Assembly (NCBI GenBank): GCA_033032865.1
Contig: JAWHQI010000065.1
Coordinates: forward strand, 3,906,001 to 3,970,000
Direction: 5' to 3'
Length of the DNA: 64,000 nucleotides
From: Dactylorhiza incarnata
Taxonomy: Eukaryota > Streptophyta > Magnoliopsida > Asparagales > Orchidaceae
The position numbers were made by a program, and so were the translations under genes. Numbering within the stretch: the first letter of the stretch is position 1; every line of letters starts with the position of its first letter. The notes beneath the pieces were generated by a model. It searched no databases and was not told the DNA's origin. It saw nothing but the letters and a program-made list of their open reading frames with translations. Below, piece after piece: positions 30,737 through 44,029 of this stretch.

Positions 30737-33140
30737 ATGATGGCTAATACAGAAGGAAGCAAAGAATTCACATCTATGAAGCTTCCCATCTGCAGAAAAG
30801 AAAACTTTGGTATTTGGAAAGAAAGAGTCAGACTTTTCATGGAAGCATCTGATCCTAGGATTTACATAATAGTTCTAGAGGGACCTTTTGTTCCTATGAA
30901 AGTTTCACTTACAGATGGAAATATTAAGACTCCTAAAACTTATTCAGAGATGACCAAAAATGAAGTGATCCTGGCCTCTATGGACAAGAGAGCTTAGAAC
31001 ATCATTGTTAGTGCTATTGAAGAATCAACCTTCCAAAATTTAGTCCATTGCAAAACTGCCAAAGAAATGTGGGAATCTCTTATTGTCTATATGGAAGGGA
31101 CTGAAGAAGTCAGAGATGACAGGAAGTCACTTCTAAATCAGCAATATGAAGCCTTCAGACAAGACAAGAAAGACTCAATATCAATATGCTATAAAAAATT
31201 CTTCAAGATTGTAAATGGCCTAAAGACTTATGGAAGAACTTTCTCAGATTATGAGCTGAATGATAAGTTCTTAAGATCACTGAACAAAGAATGGGATATC
31301 AAGATCTGTGCAATCAGAGAAATGGGAAATCTGGGAAACATTCAGCCACAAAACTTATATGGGAAACTACTTTCTCATGAACTTCATCTGAATACCAGAA
31401 AAGCAGAGGAAGGACACAGCAGGGAAAATCCTATTGCCTTGAAAGCAGAAAGTTCAAAGAAAAGCAAAGAAAGAATGGTATTATCTCCCAGGATTCCATC
31501 TGAATCAGAAGAATCAGAAACCAGTAATTCTGATTCTGAAATATCAGATGGTGAATTGGCACTCTTTACCAAACAGCTAAAAAGAATGTTGAGGAGGAAA
31601 ACAACACTAGAAAACTAAACCCTCTCAGTTATCCAAATCTAAGAAGCATTCAAATTTGTCAGAGGGATTCAAACAAGACTCCAAGAAGGACAAGTACAAT
31701 TCTAAACACAATAAAATTAATTCAGAAGAAATTATGTGTTTTGGTTGCAGGAAATCAGGACACATGATTGCTGATTGTCCTTCAAAGAGAAAGAACAACA
31801 AGAAATCTGATGAAAGAAAGTACAAATCTGACAAAAGACATGAGAAGAGTCTAATAGCAAAAAAGGGCAAGGTCACTCTTAGTGATAGTGAATCTCAGTC
31901 ATCAGACTCAGATAGTGAGGAGGCACTCATAGCTCTGATGGCTGTCAATGAAAATGAAGACAGTCTAAATGATAGACCTATGATAAAAGCCCCACTATCA
32001 AGGTCTGATAGTGAAGAGGATGAAGAAGAAAATGCAGGACTCATGGCATTGAGTGATCAAGAAAATCAGGAGACAACTACTGATATAAAGGTACTTGATA
32101 AAACTCCTCTTTCTGATTCTAATTCTGAAACTAAAATAGATTCATTCTCTTCTGATGAAAATGACTCACAATCCAAACTTCATATAGATGAAATTATTGA
32201 AAAATATCAATTAATTCTCAAAGCACTTAAGAAAAGCAAAAGGCATAATAAAAGGTTACAAAAAGAAATATCTGAATTAAAGCAAACTGATTCTCAAAAC
32301 TCTGAGACAGCTGAGAGGCTGAATCAGACAAGTAAAGAACTTAGTAAACTAAAAGTCATGTCTATTATTCACATACAAACTTTGAGCACCAAGGAAAAGT
32401 TAATAAAAGAACTTGAAGCAAAACTCCTAGCAGAAAGAAAACTTGTAGCTAAGTTCTCAAAACCACAAACTATTCTTCCTATAATAGACACATTCTCTGC
32501 ATAATACAGATGTGGCATAGGATATGATAGGAATGCAGATAAAAATCCTAAAAGTAATGACAAGGCACCTATACAACCTTTAAAGTTTAACAAAGTCATG
32601 CCTATCACAAACAAACATGATCAAAAAGGTGTGCATAAGTTTTATACGGGTGAATGTTCTAATAGCAAAGATGATTTAATTCAACCAAGTAACAATAATG
32701 CCAAACCTCTATGCATAGAAAAAGTATTAACTCATCATGATTCCTTTGTATTTAAAGCAAATACTAAATTCAAAAGAAAGGAACTAAGACCTAAAGTAAA
32801 AACCACTGATGGAAAGAAAACTGAACCAATAAAATTTACTAGAACAAATTACATAGCTCCTGTGAATAAGGCAATTAAGCAAAATATAAGTTAACATAAT
32901 GAAGTAAGAAGACCTCCAAGGAGATATAATAGATATGAATGCTGGTGCTGTGGAAGGGTTGGGCATTTTGCACTTGACTGTTGGTTCAATCCAACTGTTC
33001 CAAGATTCAACTCTGGGAGACCAGTATTCAGACCTATGACAACTCTTACAGCTCCAAGAATTATTAAACAACTAAATATTCCAGCTCATACTAACAAGGT
33101 TCTAGGACCCAACTTGGTGTGGGCTCCTAAGAAAAGGTAA
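30737..33140 (+). pseudogene. gag: Element A gag, copy 2
   Basis: As 4677-7079: UBN2 region, two CCHC knuckles (about 31733-31774 and 32941-32982), stops at 30995, 32502 and 32892. One extra G near 31596 shifts the frame, so the first half ends at TAA 31616-31618 instead of TAG as in copy 1; homology resumes at 31656. Confidence 0.87.
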
Positions 33141-33144
33141 TTTC

Positions 33145-33257
33145 TCTTTGCAGGGTTGTCCAAAGACCAATCAACTTCCAATCTGGTACTTGGACAATGG
33201 GTGCTCCATGGACATGTCTGGAATAAGAAGTATTCTGGGAAGGGGTGAAAATTGTCT
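33145..33257 (+). pseudogene. Element A protease stub, copy 2
   Basis: WYLDNGCSMDMSG block identical to copy 1 at 7123; the rest of pol is missing. Confidence 0.75.
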
Positions 33258-33375
33258 GAAACAGACAAGCGAAGAAATCACGTCTATATAAAATATTTAA
33301 ACATCATAATACTTGTCATAACGAAGAAATATTAACTTAAATAAAACGCTTGTAATTCAATTTTTTAGAGACACC

Positions 33376-33534
33376 TGACGCGACTACTGTCAGTTCTTCG
33401 ATAAATACAAACATGCACGGGTATCGAGCGACTCTTCACCTTCCCGCACTATAAATAGAATGACTACCTATAGTCCAAGCTACCGACTCTTCCAATTCTC
33501 TTCTTTGTCTCCGTCGATTCATCTTCTCATCCCC
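33376..33534 (+). promoter_or_regulatory. Putative internal promoter, copy 2
   Basis: CTATAAATAGAA around 33449-33460, about 78 bp before the ATG at 33535. One C fewer than copy 1 just after the TATA box. Confidence 0.5.
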
Positions 33535-34437
33535 ATGGAAAAGGAAGGCAGCATTCCTGAATCAGGAAAATCCTTAGCTCAGAATGACCGTCTCCTCCAC
33601 TGTATTTCAACTCTTTTAGCTACTCAGAAAGAACAGATAGAGAATTCTATACAAAAGATCATAAGTGAATTCAAGAATGAGACTAAAACAGAGATAGATT
33701 CAATAAAGAAAGAAGTCCTTAATTTCAATACTCAATATGTCCACTTCACAGAACTGATTCTGAACAGGATCAATGTCCATGAGCAAAACTTGAATGCCCG
33801 TATGTTGGAGGTTAGCGACTTCGTGGATGCAGGAAATCAGGTAGCCCTGCAGCAATTAGTCGGACTGCAACACTCCTTATCTGAAGACATCCTGGAGATG
33901 GAGGAGAATGTTAAAGAGGAGATCAAGGAGGTTGGTAATAAAAATATTGGCGCCTGCTCACTCCAAGCAATGTGGGTGAGTAATCAAGTTAAAGAAGCAC
34001 TTCATGTGACCCCGTGTCAATATGCACTCATTGAACCCTCTTCAAGTTCCGACTCTGATGCGTATGGAGGGAATTCAGATGAGTCATCTTCATCTAAAAA
34101 GAGAAGAAGAACATCTAGTGTGGAGTACCGGAAGAAAAGGCTGAGTGAGATTGAACAGGATTCCCAAGCCGGTAGATGGAGTCCCCGTTCAAGGGAAATC
34201 ATCACAGAATCGTGGATCGCGTTCGGACATCCTCAGGTCGACCATGGAAGAGTATACTCTTCAATAGAATGGAATCTTCATCAGAAAGAGCTGGAGGCAA
34301 GGAAGTATCACAGATTGGCTTTTCCCCATGGTCCTCCTCCTCCTCCAAAGAAAATACCGAAGCCACTCCACTACTATAAGCGAAAGAAGAAGAAGGAAGA
34401 CTGCACCAGCAAAGCCGTCTTGCCTTTCAATATTTAA
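33535..34437 (+). CDS. Extra coiled-coil protein in element A, copy 2
   Basis: Intact 300-residue ORF, same protein as 7475-8377 (coiled coil, AMWVSNQVKEAL, Ser-rich acidic stretch, KKRRR, WSPRSREIITESW, basic tail). A longer frame opens at 33460 because of the missing base upstream, but ATG 33535 remains the likely start since it follows the TATA box and leader. Function unknown. Confidence 0.7.
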   Translation: MEKEGSIPESGKSLAQNDRLLHCISTLLATQKEQIENSIQKIISEFKNETKTEIDSIKKEVLNFNTQYVHFTELILNRINVHEQNLNARMLEVSDFVDAGNQVALQQLVGLQHSLSEDILEMEENVKEEIKEVGNKNIGACSLQAMWVSNQVKEALHVTPCQYALIEPSSSSDSDAYGGNSDESSSSKKRRRTSSVEYRKKRLSEIEQDSQAGRWSPRSREIITESWIAFGHPQVDHGRVYSSIEWNLHQKELEARKYHRLAFPHGPPPPPKKIPKPLHYYKRKKKKEDCTSKAVLPFNI

Positions 34438-34674
34438 AAATCATCTATCTATTGAACTTATGTATTGTTAAGAACAATTTGTCGAGTTATATGTATCATA
34501 TTAAATATGAATGATTATAAGGCATATGCCTGAAATGCTTTTGGGGAATGATATTCAATATGCAATCACTGTTATGTTTATTGCATGTTGTTAAACTAAC
34601 AACATGCCATGCACTTTGTGTGTCTATCTTGGAAAACATCATTATATATGTGTATATGCTAGACACTTGTTGAA

Positions 34675-35118
34675 GATTTTGCAGGATGCAAGGAGGATAG
34701 AAAGAGTACATCTGGTACATGTCAATTTCTTGGCAAAAGACTAATATCTTGGAGTAGCAGGAAGCAGACAAGTGTGGCTATTTCAACAGCAGAATCTGAA
34801 TACATTTCAGCTGGAAACTGTTGTGCACAGCTATGGATTCAACACCAAGTCCAAGATTATAAAGTTCAGCTAAGTAAATCTCCTATATTTTGTGATTCAA
34901 CTAGTGCAATTGCTATAGCCAACAATCCAGTATCACATAGCAGAACTAAGCATATAGAAATAAGATACCATTTCATTAGAGAACATGTAGAAAATGGAGA
35001 TATCTCAATTGAATATGTTTCAACCAAAAAACAGGTTGCTGACATATTTACTAAACCCTTGGATGAAACTAAATTCAATAATTTTAAAATTGAATTAGGT
35101 ATGTTAAAAATGGATTAA
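34675..35118 (+). pseudogene. Element A RNase H remnant, copy 2
   Basis: Same as 8615-9058: KEDRKSTSGTCQFLG, AESEYISAG, CDSTSAIA, DIFTKPL. First catalytic Asp region lost. Confidence 0.88.
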
Positions 35119-35180
35119 AGCTATTTTGAATTAAATAAATGAAAATAATGATTGAGACCTATAAGGTGAGTGAAGAAGTT

Positions 35181-35536
35181 ATCTGGCGTCGAAAGAAGAT
35201 ACATGACGTCGAGAGAAATCACCTGGCGTCGAGAGAAAGTATCTGGCGTCGAGACAATATCTGGCGTCGAGAAGACACTTGGCGTCGACTGAAGATATAT
35301 GGCGTCGAGCGATCTCAACGCTTATGCAAGCATAGCTAGGCCATCTCGACAGGGTCAATTTAAACCACTAGATCAATCTTGTCAAACAAGTTAGGCGCAT
35401 GACTATTCATCTTCTTGAACTAGAACTTCTATAAATAGGGAAGACACTTCGTTAGTGCCCTAGTTCTCTAAGTTCAAAATTGTCTGCCCTAGAAAATCAC
35501 TCCATCAATTCTCTCTCTCTCCGTTCATCAACAACA
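35181..35536 (+). promoter_or_regulatory. CGTCGA repeats and TATA box before the aORF, copy 2
   Basis: Seven GGCGTCGAG-type repeats at 35181-35311 and TATAAATA at 35430-35437; ATG at 35537. Confidence 0.6.
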
Positions 35537-38073
35537 ATGCCTCCCAAAAGTAATGAGTATCTCTATGAGGGAAGTGAACTTGTTCGAAATGGATTCCAAT
35601 CAGCTTCTGTGGATATAAAATCAACAATCGAATTAATCTACAATGCCGGACTGGAATTTGTACTGTCTGAATCAACTCTCATCTGGAAACAAGATGTATT
35701 AGAGCTATACTCTAACATAGTAATAGACTCCGTCAACTCAAAGATTAAGTCCAGTGTGAATGGTAAGAAGATTAAAATAACTCCTTCTAGACTAGCTAAG
35801 GCACTAGAATTGCCTAGGTTAAAAAGGAATGCAAAAGAAGAAGAGGTGACCTCTAAACAGATTAGATTAGCACAAATCTGGTGCGGAATTGAGACGTCAC
35901 GAGAAATCACTGGAAGTATTCAGAGAAAGGGAATGAATTCAAAAGGTAAATTGATAACAGATGTTATAGGAAAATGACTGCTGTGCAAGACTGGATCACA
36001 TGACAAAGTTTCTAGAAAAATGTTTATTCTACTAACAAGGATTATTCATTCTCTGAGAACAGACTGGGGAAGAGTTGTGTTTGATAGGATAGTTGATTGT
36101 ATCCAAGTACCCAACATGGGTAGGATATTGTCCTTATATTTAGTAAAAGTCTCTCCTGACTCCTTGAATAATAAACCTGGATCAAAGATAAACCACATGA
36201 AGAAAATGGATATGAGAATGATAGAGAGATGGGACAGAATTTTATCTAATCCTCCTCCAGCAGATCCTTCTCCCAAGGAGAAGAAAGCAAAGAAGCAAAA
36301 GAAGAAGAAGGCTTCTTCAAGCTCTTCAAGCTCATCCAGCTCATCCTCATCCAAAAGAAAATCTAGATCCACTCCAATTCATGATCCAAACCTTACAACA
36401 TCTGAAAATGAAGAAGGGAACAATGCAAGGTACAGTTCTCCTGATACTCCAAAGGATGAGAGTGAGAAAGGAGAAGAAGAAAGAGGAAGTCTTCATGTAT
36501 CCCCTGCTAGATTTGAAGGGGTTTTTCTAAATGAGAAAGAGACACAAGATGAGATTCCTGCTCAGAAAAATGATGAAATGAGCAAGGTAGCAGTTGAGGG
36601 GGAGGGTCAGGATGAGAATCCTCTTCAAAATAAAATTGATCTGATCAATGTAGAGACTGAGGGGAGCCTCAAGTTGAATTTCTAGCTGAAGGTAATGCAC
36701 CATTTGAGGGGGAGCCTCAGGCTGAGATCCCTGCTAAATAGAATTCTGAAATAAATGCTATGGAAGTAGAAGAAGAACCTGAAGCACCAAAGAAATATGC
36801 TGAGAAGATTATCAAGATAGAATCCTCTAGCTCCCATATGAGCCAGAGAGATGATTCCTTAATCGGAGAAGAGAGCAGCAAAGGTGTTGAAATGGAAAAA
36901 GAAATCCATGTGGATCTTAGTCCTATTCTACCTCAGCTGGAGGTGTTGCTGAATAATCAAAGAAGATTATTAGAACAATATATTGAGGAAAATAATACAA
37001 AAATGAAAAATGAAGTAGATTTCCAACTGAAATTGGTTAGATTTGAAGTCAATCATCAGATATCTGCATTGAGAAAGGAGATGGTAAAGTTCTTTAAGAG
37101 AGCTGGTGTTTCAGTAGATTATACAACTGAACAGCTTGATGTAATCAAAGAAACATCAAAGGTTATTAAAGAATCTCAAGCTGGAATTACAAAGACAGTG
37201 GATGATGTTCAGACAAACCAAGGAATACTAAGTAGCAATATGCAAGTTCTGTATAAAGAACAGGTAGCACAAATCTTAACAGGTACAAATAAGATTGAAG
37301 CTATAATGCAACAGCAGAATGCTGATATCTTGGCTAAAATTGATGAGAGCTCCACAGTTCTAAAAGATCAAGCAAAGTTGCATGCAGATACTATAGATGA
37401 TCATTTTTTTAAAGTAAAGAAAACCATTGAAAGTGGGATTAATCACTTGGAAGGTCAGGTCAGATTTCAGAAGAATACTTTGAGAGAACACATTGTTGAA
37501 GAAGTCCTAAAGGGGGAGAGGTCAATGATTCAAGCTAGTTCTGAGCATGCTGTGTGGACCTCAAACTCTATAAGAGAAACTCTTGGATATCCTCCCATAG
37601 ACTATGAGAATGATCAAGTCTCTGAGACAAGGCCAGCCTCTCTTACTCAGGTTCAAAAACAGATTGCTAAAATGTATAGTCCTGAGAATAAAAGTAAAAG
37701 AGAAAATTTTACTAGTGAGCAAGTAGAATCAAGTAAAAGAAAGTTCAGAGAAGAGGTTCAATCAAGAGTTGATTTTGAACATTGGTCTCCCTCTTCCAGA
37801 GAATTGATTCTATCAGCATGGGAAGCTGTGAAAAATAACCCAGAGGAAAGAGGAAAGTGGTATTATGAAGCTGAATGGTTAAAGCATAGGGATCAAGAGG
37901 AACTAAAGATCACATTCAAGGCTGACAAAATGGCTGGGAAGGTCCAGGCAGGAGAAATGGAGCCAATCAGATACTTCCCAAAGCCATTTGGCTATTTCAA
38001 GAGGAGAAAGGAAGTTGCTGAAGCACTCTCCAAAAGAGCTAAAAGAGGAATAGAATTCAAGGATCCTGGATAG
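35537..38073 (+). pseudogene. Element A additional ORF, copy 2
   Basis: Same as 9477-12013 with the same three breaks (TGA at 35975, G-run frameshift near 36660, TAG at 36738-36740). Domains: transposon-protein-like N-terminus, poly-Ser, EGE(P/G)Q repeats, coiled coil, C-terminal WSPSSRELILSAW module. The breaks therefore predate the duplication. Confidence 0.7.
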
Positions 38074-38418
38074 CTTTAGAAATTTAATCTTTACTTTTCA
38101 CTTTCAGAAGAATGTAATTGATATATTTTTTGAACACTCTTGATGAATTCCCAGTGTGAACTATTCTTCATGTTCATATATATACACATGTCTGTGATGT
38201 GATTTTGTCTCTCTTCATGACATCTTATTCTGATTTTCCTATGTTTTTATGCTTATATAAGAAACCATGTCTGAGATAAGTTTTGTGGATAGAATGTTTT
38301 GGTAATCTAATGTTATATAGTTTGATACTCTTTATTTTGATTATCTGTATAGAGTTTAGAACACATTGTTTATTTTTGAAAAGAGAGATATATCATTGAC
38401 TGAGATTATGACTTCTTC

Positions 38419-39992
38419 AAATAGGGGGAGATTGTTGGGATCATTGCCCACAATGTCTTAGATTTGGAGAAGTCCATTCATAAGTCAAAGATATATCTCA
38501 GAATGTATTTGATATACTCTCTAGAATCAATGTGCAGGAGATCAGGTCAGGCAAAAAGTTCATGGAATTCATTCAAGTTCACAAGCGTCGAGACATCATA
38601 CATTGCTCGACGCCTGTGACCCAGAAGCGTTGACTCATGTCTACTACTCAAATAGACAAGGTCGCCGCTGAAGTTCTGAGATCAATTTTGGAAGCGTCGA
38701 GCCATGTTGTGTCGCTCGACGCCTTGGAAAGAGAAGTGTCGACTTAACTTCAGTCAGCTCAGCGCCAACCAGAAGTGTCGAGATATGAAGGCTTAGTTAA
38801 GAAGCGTCGAGCCCCTGGATGTTGCTCAACTTCTTCAGATAAAAAGCGTCGACTAAGTGATGTTTGCTCAATGCCTGAGAAGGAGGAGTCGAGAGCTTCA
38901 GTCTAAGGAGTATGCGTCGAGCGTCTAAATATCGCTCGACGCCTAACTGGAAAAGCGTCGACAGAGATGTTAAGTTCTCAACGCCTCTTCTGCAAATACT
39001 CTGAACTGAGGAATATCTTCCATAGCTAGCTGAGTTTTTGTTTTCATTAAAGACCGTTGAAGACGTAACGTCATGCTGACGTGGAGAAGCGTAACAGACA
39101 TTGCAGATGGCAGGCTATAAATAGAAGGCATGACCTATGGGTTGTGCAGTTAATCCAAGTTATGAAGTGAAGAAAAGTGAAGTTAGAAAAGTTTTCCTAT
39201 CTTCTCAAAAGCAATTATCGTCTCCATCATTTTGAGAGAAAGTTTGAGATAGAATCTGGAGAAGTTGTCTTCCCTTTCAGAACCATTCTAAATTGAAGAT
39301 CTCATTCAACAATATTGTGCTGATACCTCTCTCTGAAAGAAGAAGATCAAGAAGGAAGAATCTGTCTTCCCAGGAAGAAGAACAGTCATCACAGCCTGTC
39401 GAATCAAGAAGATCATTTGCTGCTGTTGTTCTACTGCAGATTTCTGTCTGATCATTCAGATAGATCAAGAAGGCTCAACAATCTCGTATCTGAGTCTAAG
39501 TATTTGTAATCCCCTTTATAAATTTCTGTAGGATCTGAGTTGTCAGATCTGAGTGTAGGATCTGTCAAGGATCTGAGTTGTAGGATCAGGTGTGATCTGA
39601 GTTGTAAGATTCAGGGGTGAATCTGAGCTGTAGGCCTAGTTATAAAGGCTGAGGTAGGATCTGTTTGATCTGAGTTAGTAAGATCTGTGGATCTGAGACT
39701 GTAAGATCAGTTGTGATCTGAGGTGTAAGACCTGTTTGTGGTCTGAGATCTGGAGGAGTTATAACCTCTATCTAGCACACTGCTAGAAGGGGAGAAGGGG
39801 GAAAGTGGATTACCCAAGATACGGGGAACCACTATAAAAATTCTGTGTGTTCTTTTCTGTGCATATCTTTATTTCCTGAAAGCTCTGATCAGTTTTATCT
39901 CGATTATAGTCAAGAATCGTAATAGTTTTTAAATAACCTATTCACCCCCCCCCCCCTCTAGGTGATTATCTACCCTTAATTAAAGTCTTTCA
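38419..39992 (+). repeat. Element A polypurine tract and 3' LTR, copy 2
   Basis: PPT AAATAGGGGGAGAT at 38419-38432; LTR 38433-39992, matching copy 1's 3' LTR by eye; TSD GTATG at 39993-39997. Confidence 0.95.
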
Positions 39993-39997
39993 GTATG

Positions 39998-40254
39998 AAC
40001 GCTTAACATCTTTTTTATTAAAGCACGGTTATAAAATGGGCAGTGCCGATAACACGCTCTTCATTAAGCACTATGATAATGATTTGATTATTTTACAAAT
40101 ATACGCTGACGATATTATTTTTGGAGCCACTAATGAAGAGTTGTGTAAAGAAGTTATTCAAGTGATGCAAAATAAATTTGAAATGAGTCTAGTGGTTGAA
40201 CTAACATACTTTTTAGGATTTTAAATAACCCAAAGAAATGATGGAATCTTTATA
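39998..40254 (+). pseudogene. pol: Element B RT catalytic region, copy 2
   Basis: ERLTSFLLKHGYK through YADDIIFG (about 40102-40113) to YFLGF; matches 13938-14194. Confidence 0.9.
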
Positions 40255-41232
40255 TGTAACGATCCAGGCCCGCCAACACCGGACCCAGCTGGACCGCCAG
40301 CACCCTCCCAGCCCAGGCCCGCCAACACGGGACCTAGTTGGCACCGGAAGGGTTCAGCCTAACCAGATGGTCTGCAGACCATGCACCCCAACCCCTCTCT
40401 GTCCCACCACAGGGCACAGCGGGTTGTTGGAGACTGTAGTCCCCCTTTGATGAGAATTGAGCGAGTTAAGCGGCAGCGCGTGGACTTCCCAGGAGGTCAC
40501 CCATCCCAGAATTGCTCCAGCCCGAGCACGCTTAACTATGGAGTACTTTCACTTCTCATCACCAATTGAGCTGCAGCTCAATTGGTGATGAGAAGTGAAA
40601 GTACTTCATAGTTAAGCGTGCTCGGGCTGGAGCAATTCTGGGATGGGTGACCTCCTGGGAAGTCCACGCGCTGCCGCTTAACTCGCTCAATTCTCATCAA
40701 AGGGGGACTACGGTCTCCAACAACCCGCTGTGCCCTGTGGTGGGACAGAGAGGGGTTGGGGTGCATGGTCTGCAGACCATCTGGTTAGGCTGAACCCTTT
40801 CGGTGCCAACTGGGTCCCGTGTTGGCGGGCCTGGATGGGGAGGGTGCTGGCGGTCCAGCTGGGTCCCGTGTTGGCGGGCCTGGATCGTTACAAAAAAGTG
40901 CAATCCTGGAGGATAGGACTTTTTGTAACGATCCAGGCCCGCCAACACGGGACCCAGCTGGACCGCCGGCACCCTCCCGGCCCAGGCCCGCCAACACGGG
41001 ACCCAGTTGGCACCGGAAGGGTTCAGCCTAACCAGATGGTCTGCAGACCATGCACCCCAACCCCTCTCTGTCCCACCACAGGGCACAGCGGGTTGTTGGA
41101 GACCGTAGTCCCCCTTTGATGAGTATTGAGCCAATTAAGCGGCAACACGTGGACTTCCCAGGAGGTCACCCATCCTAGAATTGCTCCAGCCCGAGCACGC
41201 TTAACTATGGAGTACTTTCACTTCTCATCACA
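40255..41232. mobile_element. Cassandra LTR hairpin cluster, copy 2
   Basis: Units at 40255 to about 40573 (minus), about 40574-40892 (plus) and 40924-41232 (minus), with 5S A-box and C-box at 40610-40627 and 40641-40665 in the plus unit. I saw no difference from copy 1. Confidence 0.85.
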
Positions 41233-41964
41233 GCTCAATTGGTGAGCGCATCACTAAAACTAGGAAAAGATGAAGCTGGAATTTCAATTGATCAAACTTT
41301 ATATAGAGGAATGATTGGATCCCTATTATACCTTAGTGCATCTAGACCCGATATCATGTTTGTCGTATGCTTATGCGCTAGGTTTCAAGCAAATCCAAAA
41401 GAATTTCATTTAAAACCGGTGAAACGAATTTTTCGATATCTAATAGGCACATCAAAATTAGGACTTTAGTATCCAAATAATGATTCTTTTCTCTTGCATG
41501 GGTATTCTGATTCTGATTACGTGGGTCTTTCCTTAGATAGGAAAAGCACTATTGGTACATGACACTTCTTAGGTCCTTCTCTAGTTGCATGGTCAAGTAG
41601 AAAACAAAATTCTGTTGCCCACTCCACCACCGAGGCAGAATATATTGCACTAGGAAGTTGTTGCGCCCAAGCATTATGGATGACACAAACCTTAGAAGAT
41701 TTTGGTGTTCATTTAACTAATATTGAACTTAAATGTGACAACAAGAGTGCTATTGACTTAACAAATAACCCCGTTCATCACTCACGCTCTAAATACATTG
41801 ACGTAAGACACCACTTCATTCGGGATCACATCAAAAAGGAACATGTTCATGTAAACTTCATAGGAACTGAATCTCAACTTGCGGACATCTTTACAAAGCC
41901 CCTACCTGATTCACGATTTCATCTACTTAGACTAGAACTAGGGGTTTTGGACATTCTAGCTTGA
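41233..41964 (+). pseudogene. pol: Element B RT end and RNase H, copy 2
   Basis: As 15173-15904 with TAG at 41467 and TGA at 41560, but 41605 keeps C (CAA, Gln, in SSRKQNSVAHS) where copy 1 has a TAA stop. CAA is the ancestral state, so copy 1 mutated after duplication. Confidence 0.92.
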
Positions 41965-44029
41965 ACATGCAAAGCCCGCATTTTTGTGACCACGCATATC
42001 TGATTTCTGTACTGAATCACTGTATCACAAATCTGCACAACTATATTCATAAGAAAAATTCTGAAAAATTTCATGTTTTCCCAAAAAATCGAGTTCTGAC
42101 ACTAACGCCAGGCGATAGCATTGTACCGCTAGCGTTAGTGGATACTTCTGTATTTCCAGTCTCTTTTTCTTTTTTATTTTCCAGTTTCTGCTATTTTCTT
42201 TTATAATTCCCAAAACAAAAAAAACAGTAAAACAAACCAAAATCCAACCAAAAACATGCTTTTTTTTGTATATATCAAAACAAACTACAAAATTGAAAAA
42301 CCAACTAAAACATCAAAAACATGCTTTTTATTTGTCTTATTTTTGTTTTTGTTTTGAAAAACTTAAAAATTCTATAAAAACTGATGTGTTTTTAAATGTT
42401 TCAAGGATGATATGGTTTATCTTGCCAAGCTTAGTATACAATGTTTCATTCTCTATTTCAAGTATCTTACTAACATTGTTTTTGTATCATGCCTTGATCA
42501 TTATCTTATGTGTGCTTTGAAATTGATTATAGAAATCATGTGTAGTATTGCATAGCATGCCTCTATGTATGAGTAAATGGCTTATATTTGCAAATGATTT
42601 ATTCACTCACACTTTTGCTAAACTACATATGATTTTAATCTTCTCTTACATGATTGTGTAGTGTATCAACTTCATATTATTGTTAGGCATGCTTAGTTTT
42701 ACCTTCACCACATGTAAAAATCTTTTTCATGCACCTATCTTTGAAGAAGTGTGTCTTTTCCAAAATCTTTTGTTTGCACATACAAGTGAATTCAGAGACC
42801 TTTGTCATTAAGCAAAAATTCAACTAAATAATTGACAAAGATAACTCCACCAAGCACTACTCACCCTCCTGATAAGTCTTAATGAGCATTGTGAGGTTGA
42901 GCACCTTGGAGAGAATTGTAAAGTGCCTTGTCGCAAACATTTTTTTTTCATACTTCTTCTTGTACACCGAATCACAAATAAATAAAATTCAAAATAATAA
43001 TTGTGATTCCCCAAGCACTACTTTGCACCCTGATAAGTCTTAATAAGCATTGTGTGTGTAGAGCACCTTGGTAGTTGTACTATTTTACTATGTGCATTGA
43101 ATAATTTATATCGCTTTGTAGGAAGAGGTAACTCTAAAAACGCTTGTTCAATAATATTGTGTTTATTCCATTATACAGGTCATGTGTGTTGATTAACTCA
43201 TATGTATACTTTTTTCAAAAACACTATGTTGTACACATCATTATCACTTATAAGCCTTCTACTCATGAGAATTGGAGTCTATTGCATATCTACATGTATT
43301 CTCTAAACTCTTAAGTAAATGCACTAGATTGCTTTGCATGATCATTACAATGTATAAGTGTACTTGATTTCTAAACTTTTGAACATTGTATTCTTCTATC
43401 TTGTCTTGATAGCTTATACCATGCTTACATATTTTTTCCGCTACGCCATGAGAACTTTGTATTGCATACCTTTCAAACTAGTGTATGACTATGTTAAAAC
43501 TGAAATTATTTTGTGTACTTAAAATGCTACAACATCTATTTTTATCCAAAATTCTTAATCATCTACTATGCTTCTCAATTCCTATAAAGATGTTCACTTA
43601 AAACATATTTCGTCATGCTTTCCACCTCTTTACTACTTGTATGCTCGATCATGAATACGTTTTCTCAACAAGTGGTTCCTTTATGACAATTTCTTCACCT
43701 TCTCTTTTCACTCCTATCTAATTTTTTTTCTTTCTTAGTGTTTACCTATTTTCATGCTCATTCCCTCTCTACACAGTAATTACTCACTTTTTGTTGGCCT
43801 TCCTCTCCACCCTCTTTTGATAATACCAAAAGGGGGAGAATAAATTTGAAAGAAATTAACATGTTTGGGGAGTTAAGTTCATAGGAAGATTTGTTGTAGG
43901 GGGAGCATTCATTTAGGGGGAGCTTATGCACATGTCTTACATTTCATGCTTATCTCTATTATAAACACAAATTCCTATCAATTGAATTATTTCTTTCTAA
44001 GGGGATTTGTTATTATCAAAGGGGGAGTT
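41965..44029 (+). other. Element B 3' non-coding region with PPT motifs, copy 2
   Basis: Matches 15905-17969, including the CACTAACGC hairpin (42100-42140), the 162-bp motif pair (42847, 43009) and four AGGGGGAG motifs (43831-44027). Confidence 0.7.

Larger units (their letters stand above)
29092..39992 (+). mobile_element. Element A, copy 2
   Basis: Duplicate of 3035-13932 with LTRs 29092-30657 and 38433-39992 and TSD GTATG at 29087-29091 and 39993-39997. The 5' LTR start reads TGTGGG (one T lost). Both copies share the same 5'/3' LTR differences, so the duplication came after A inserted and diverged. Confidence 0.93.
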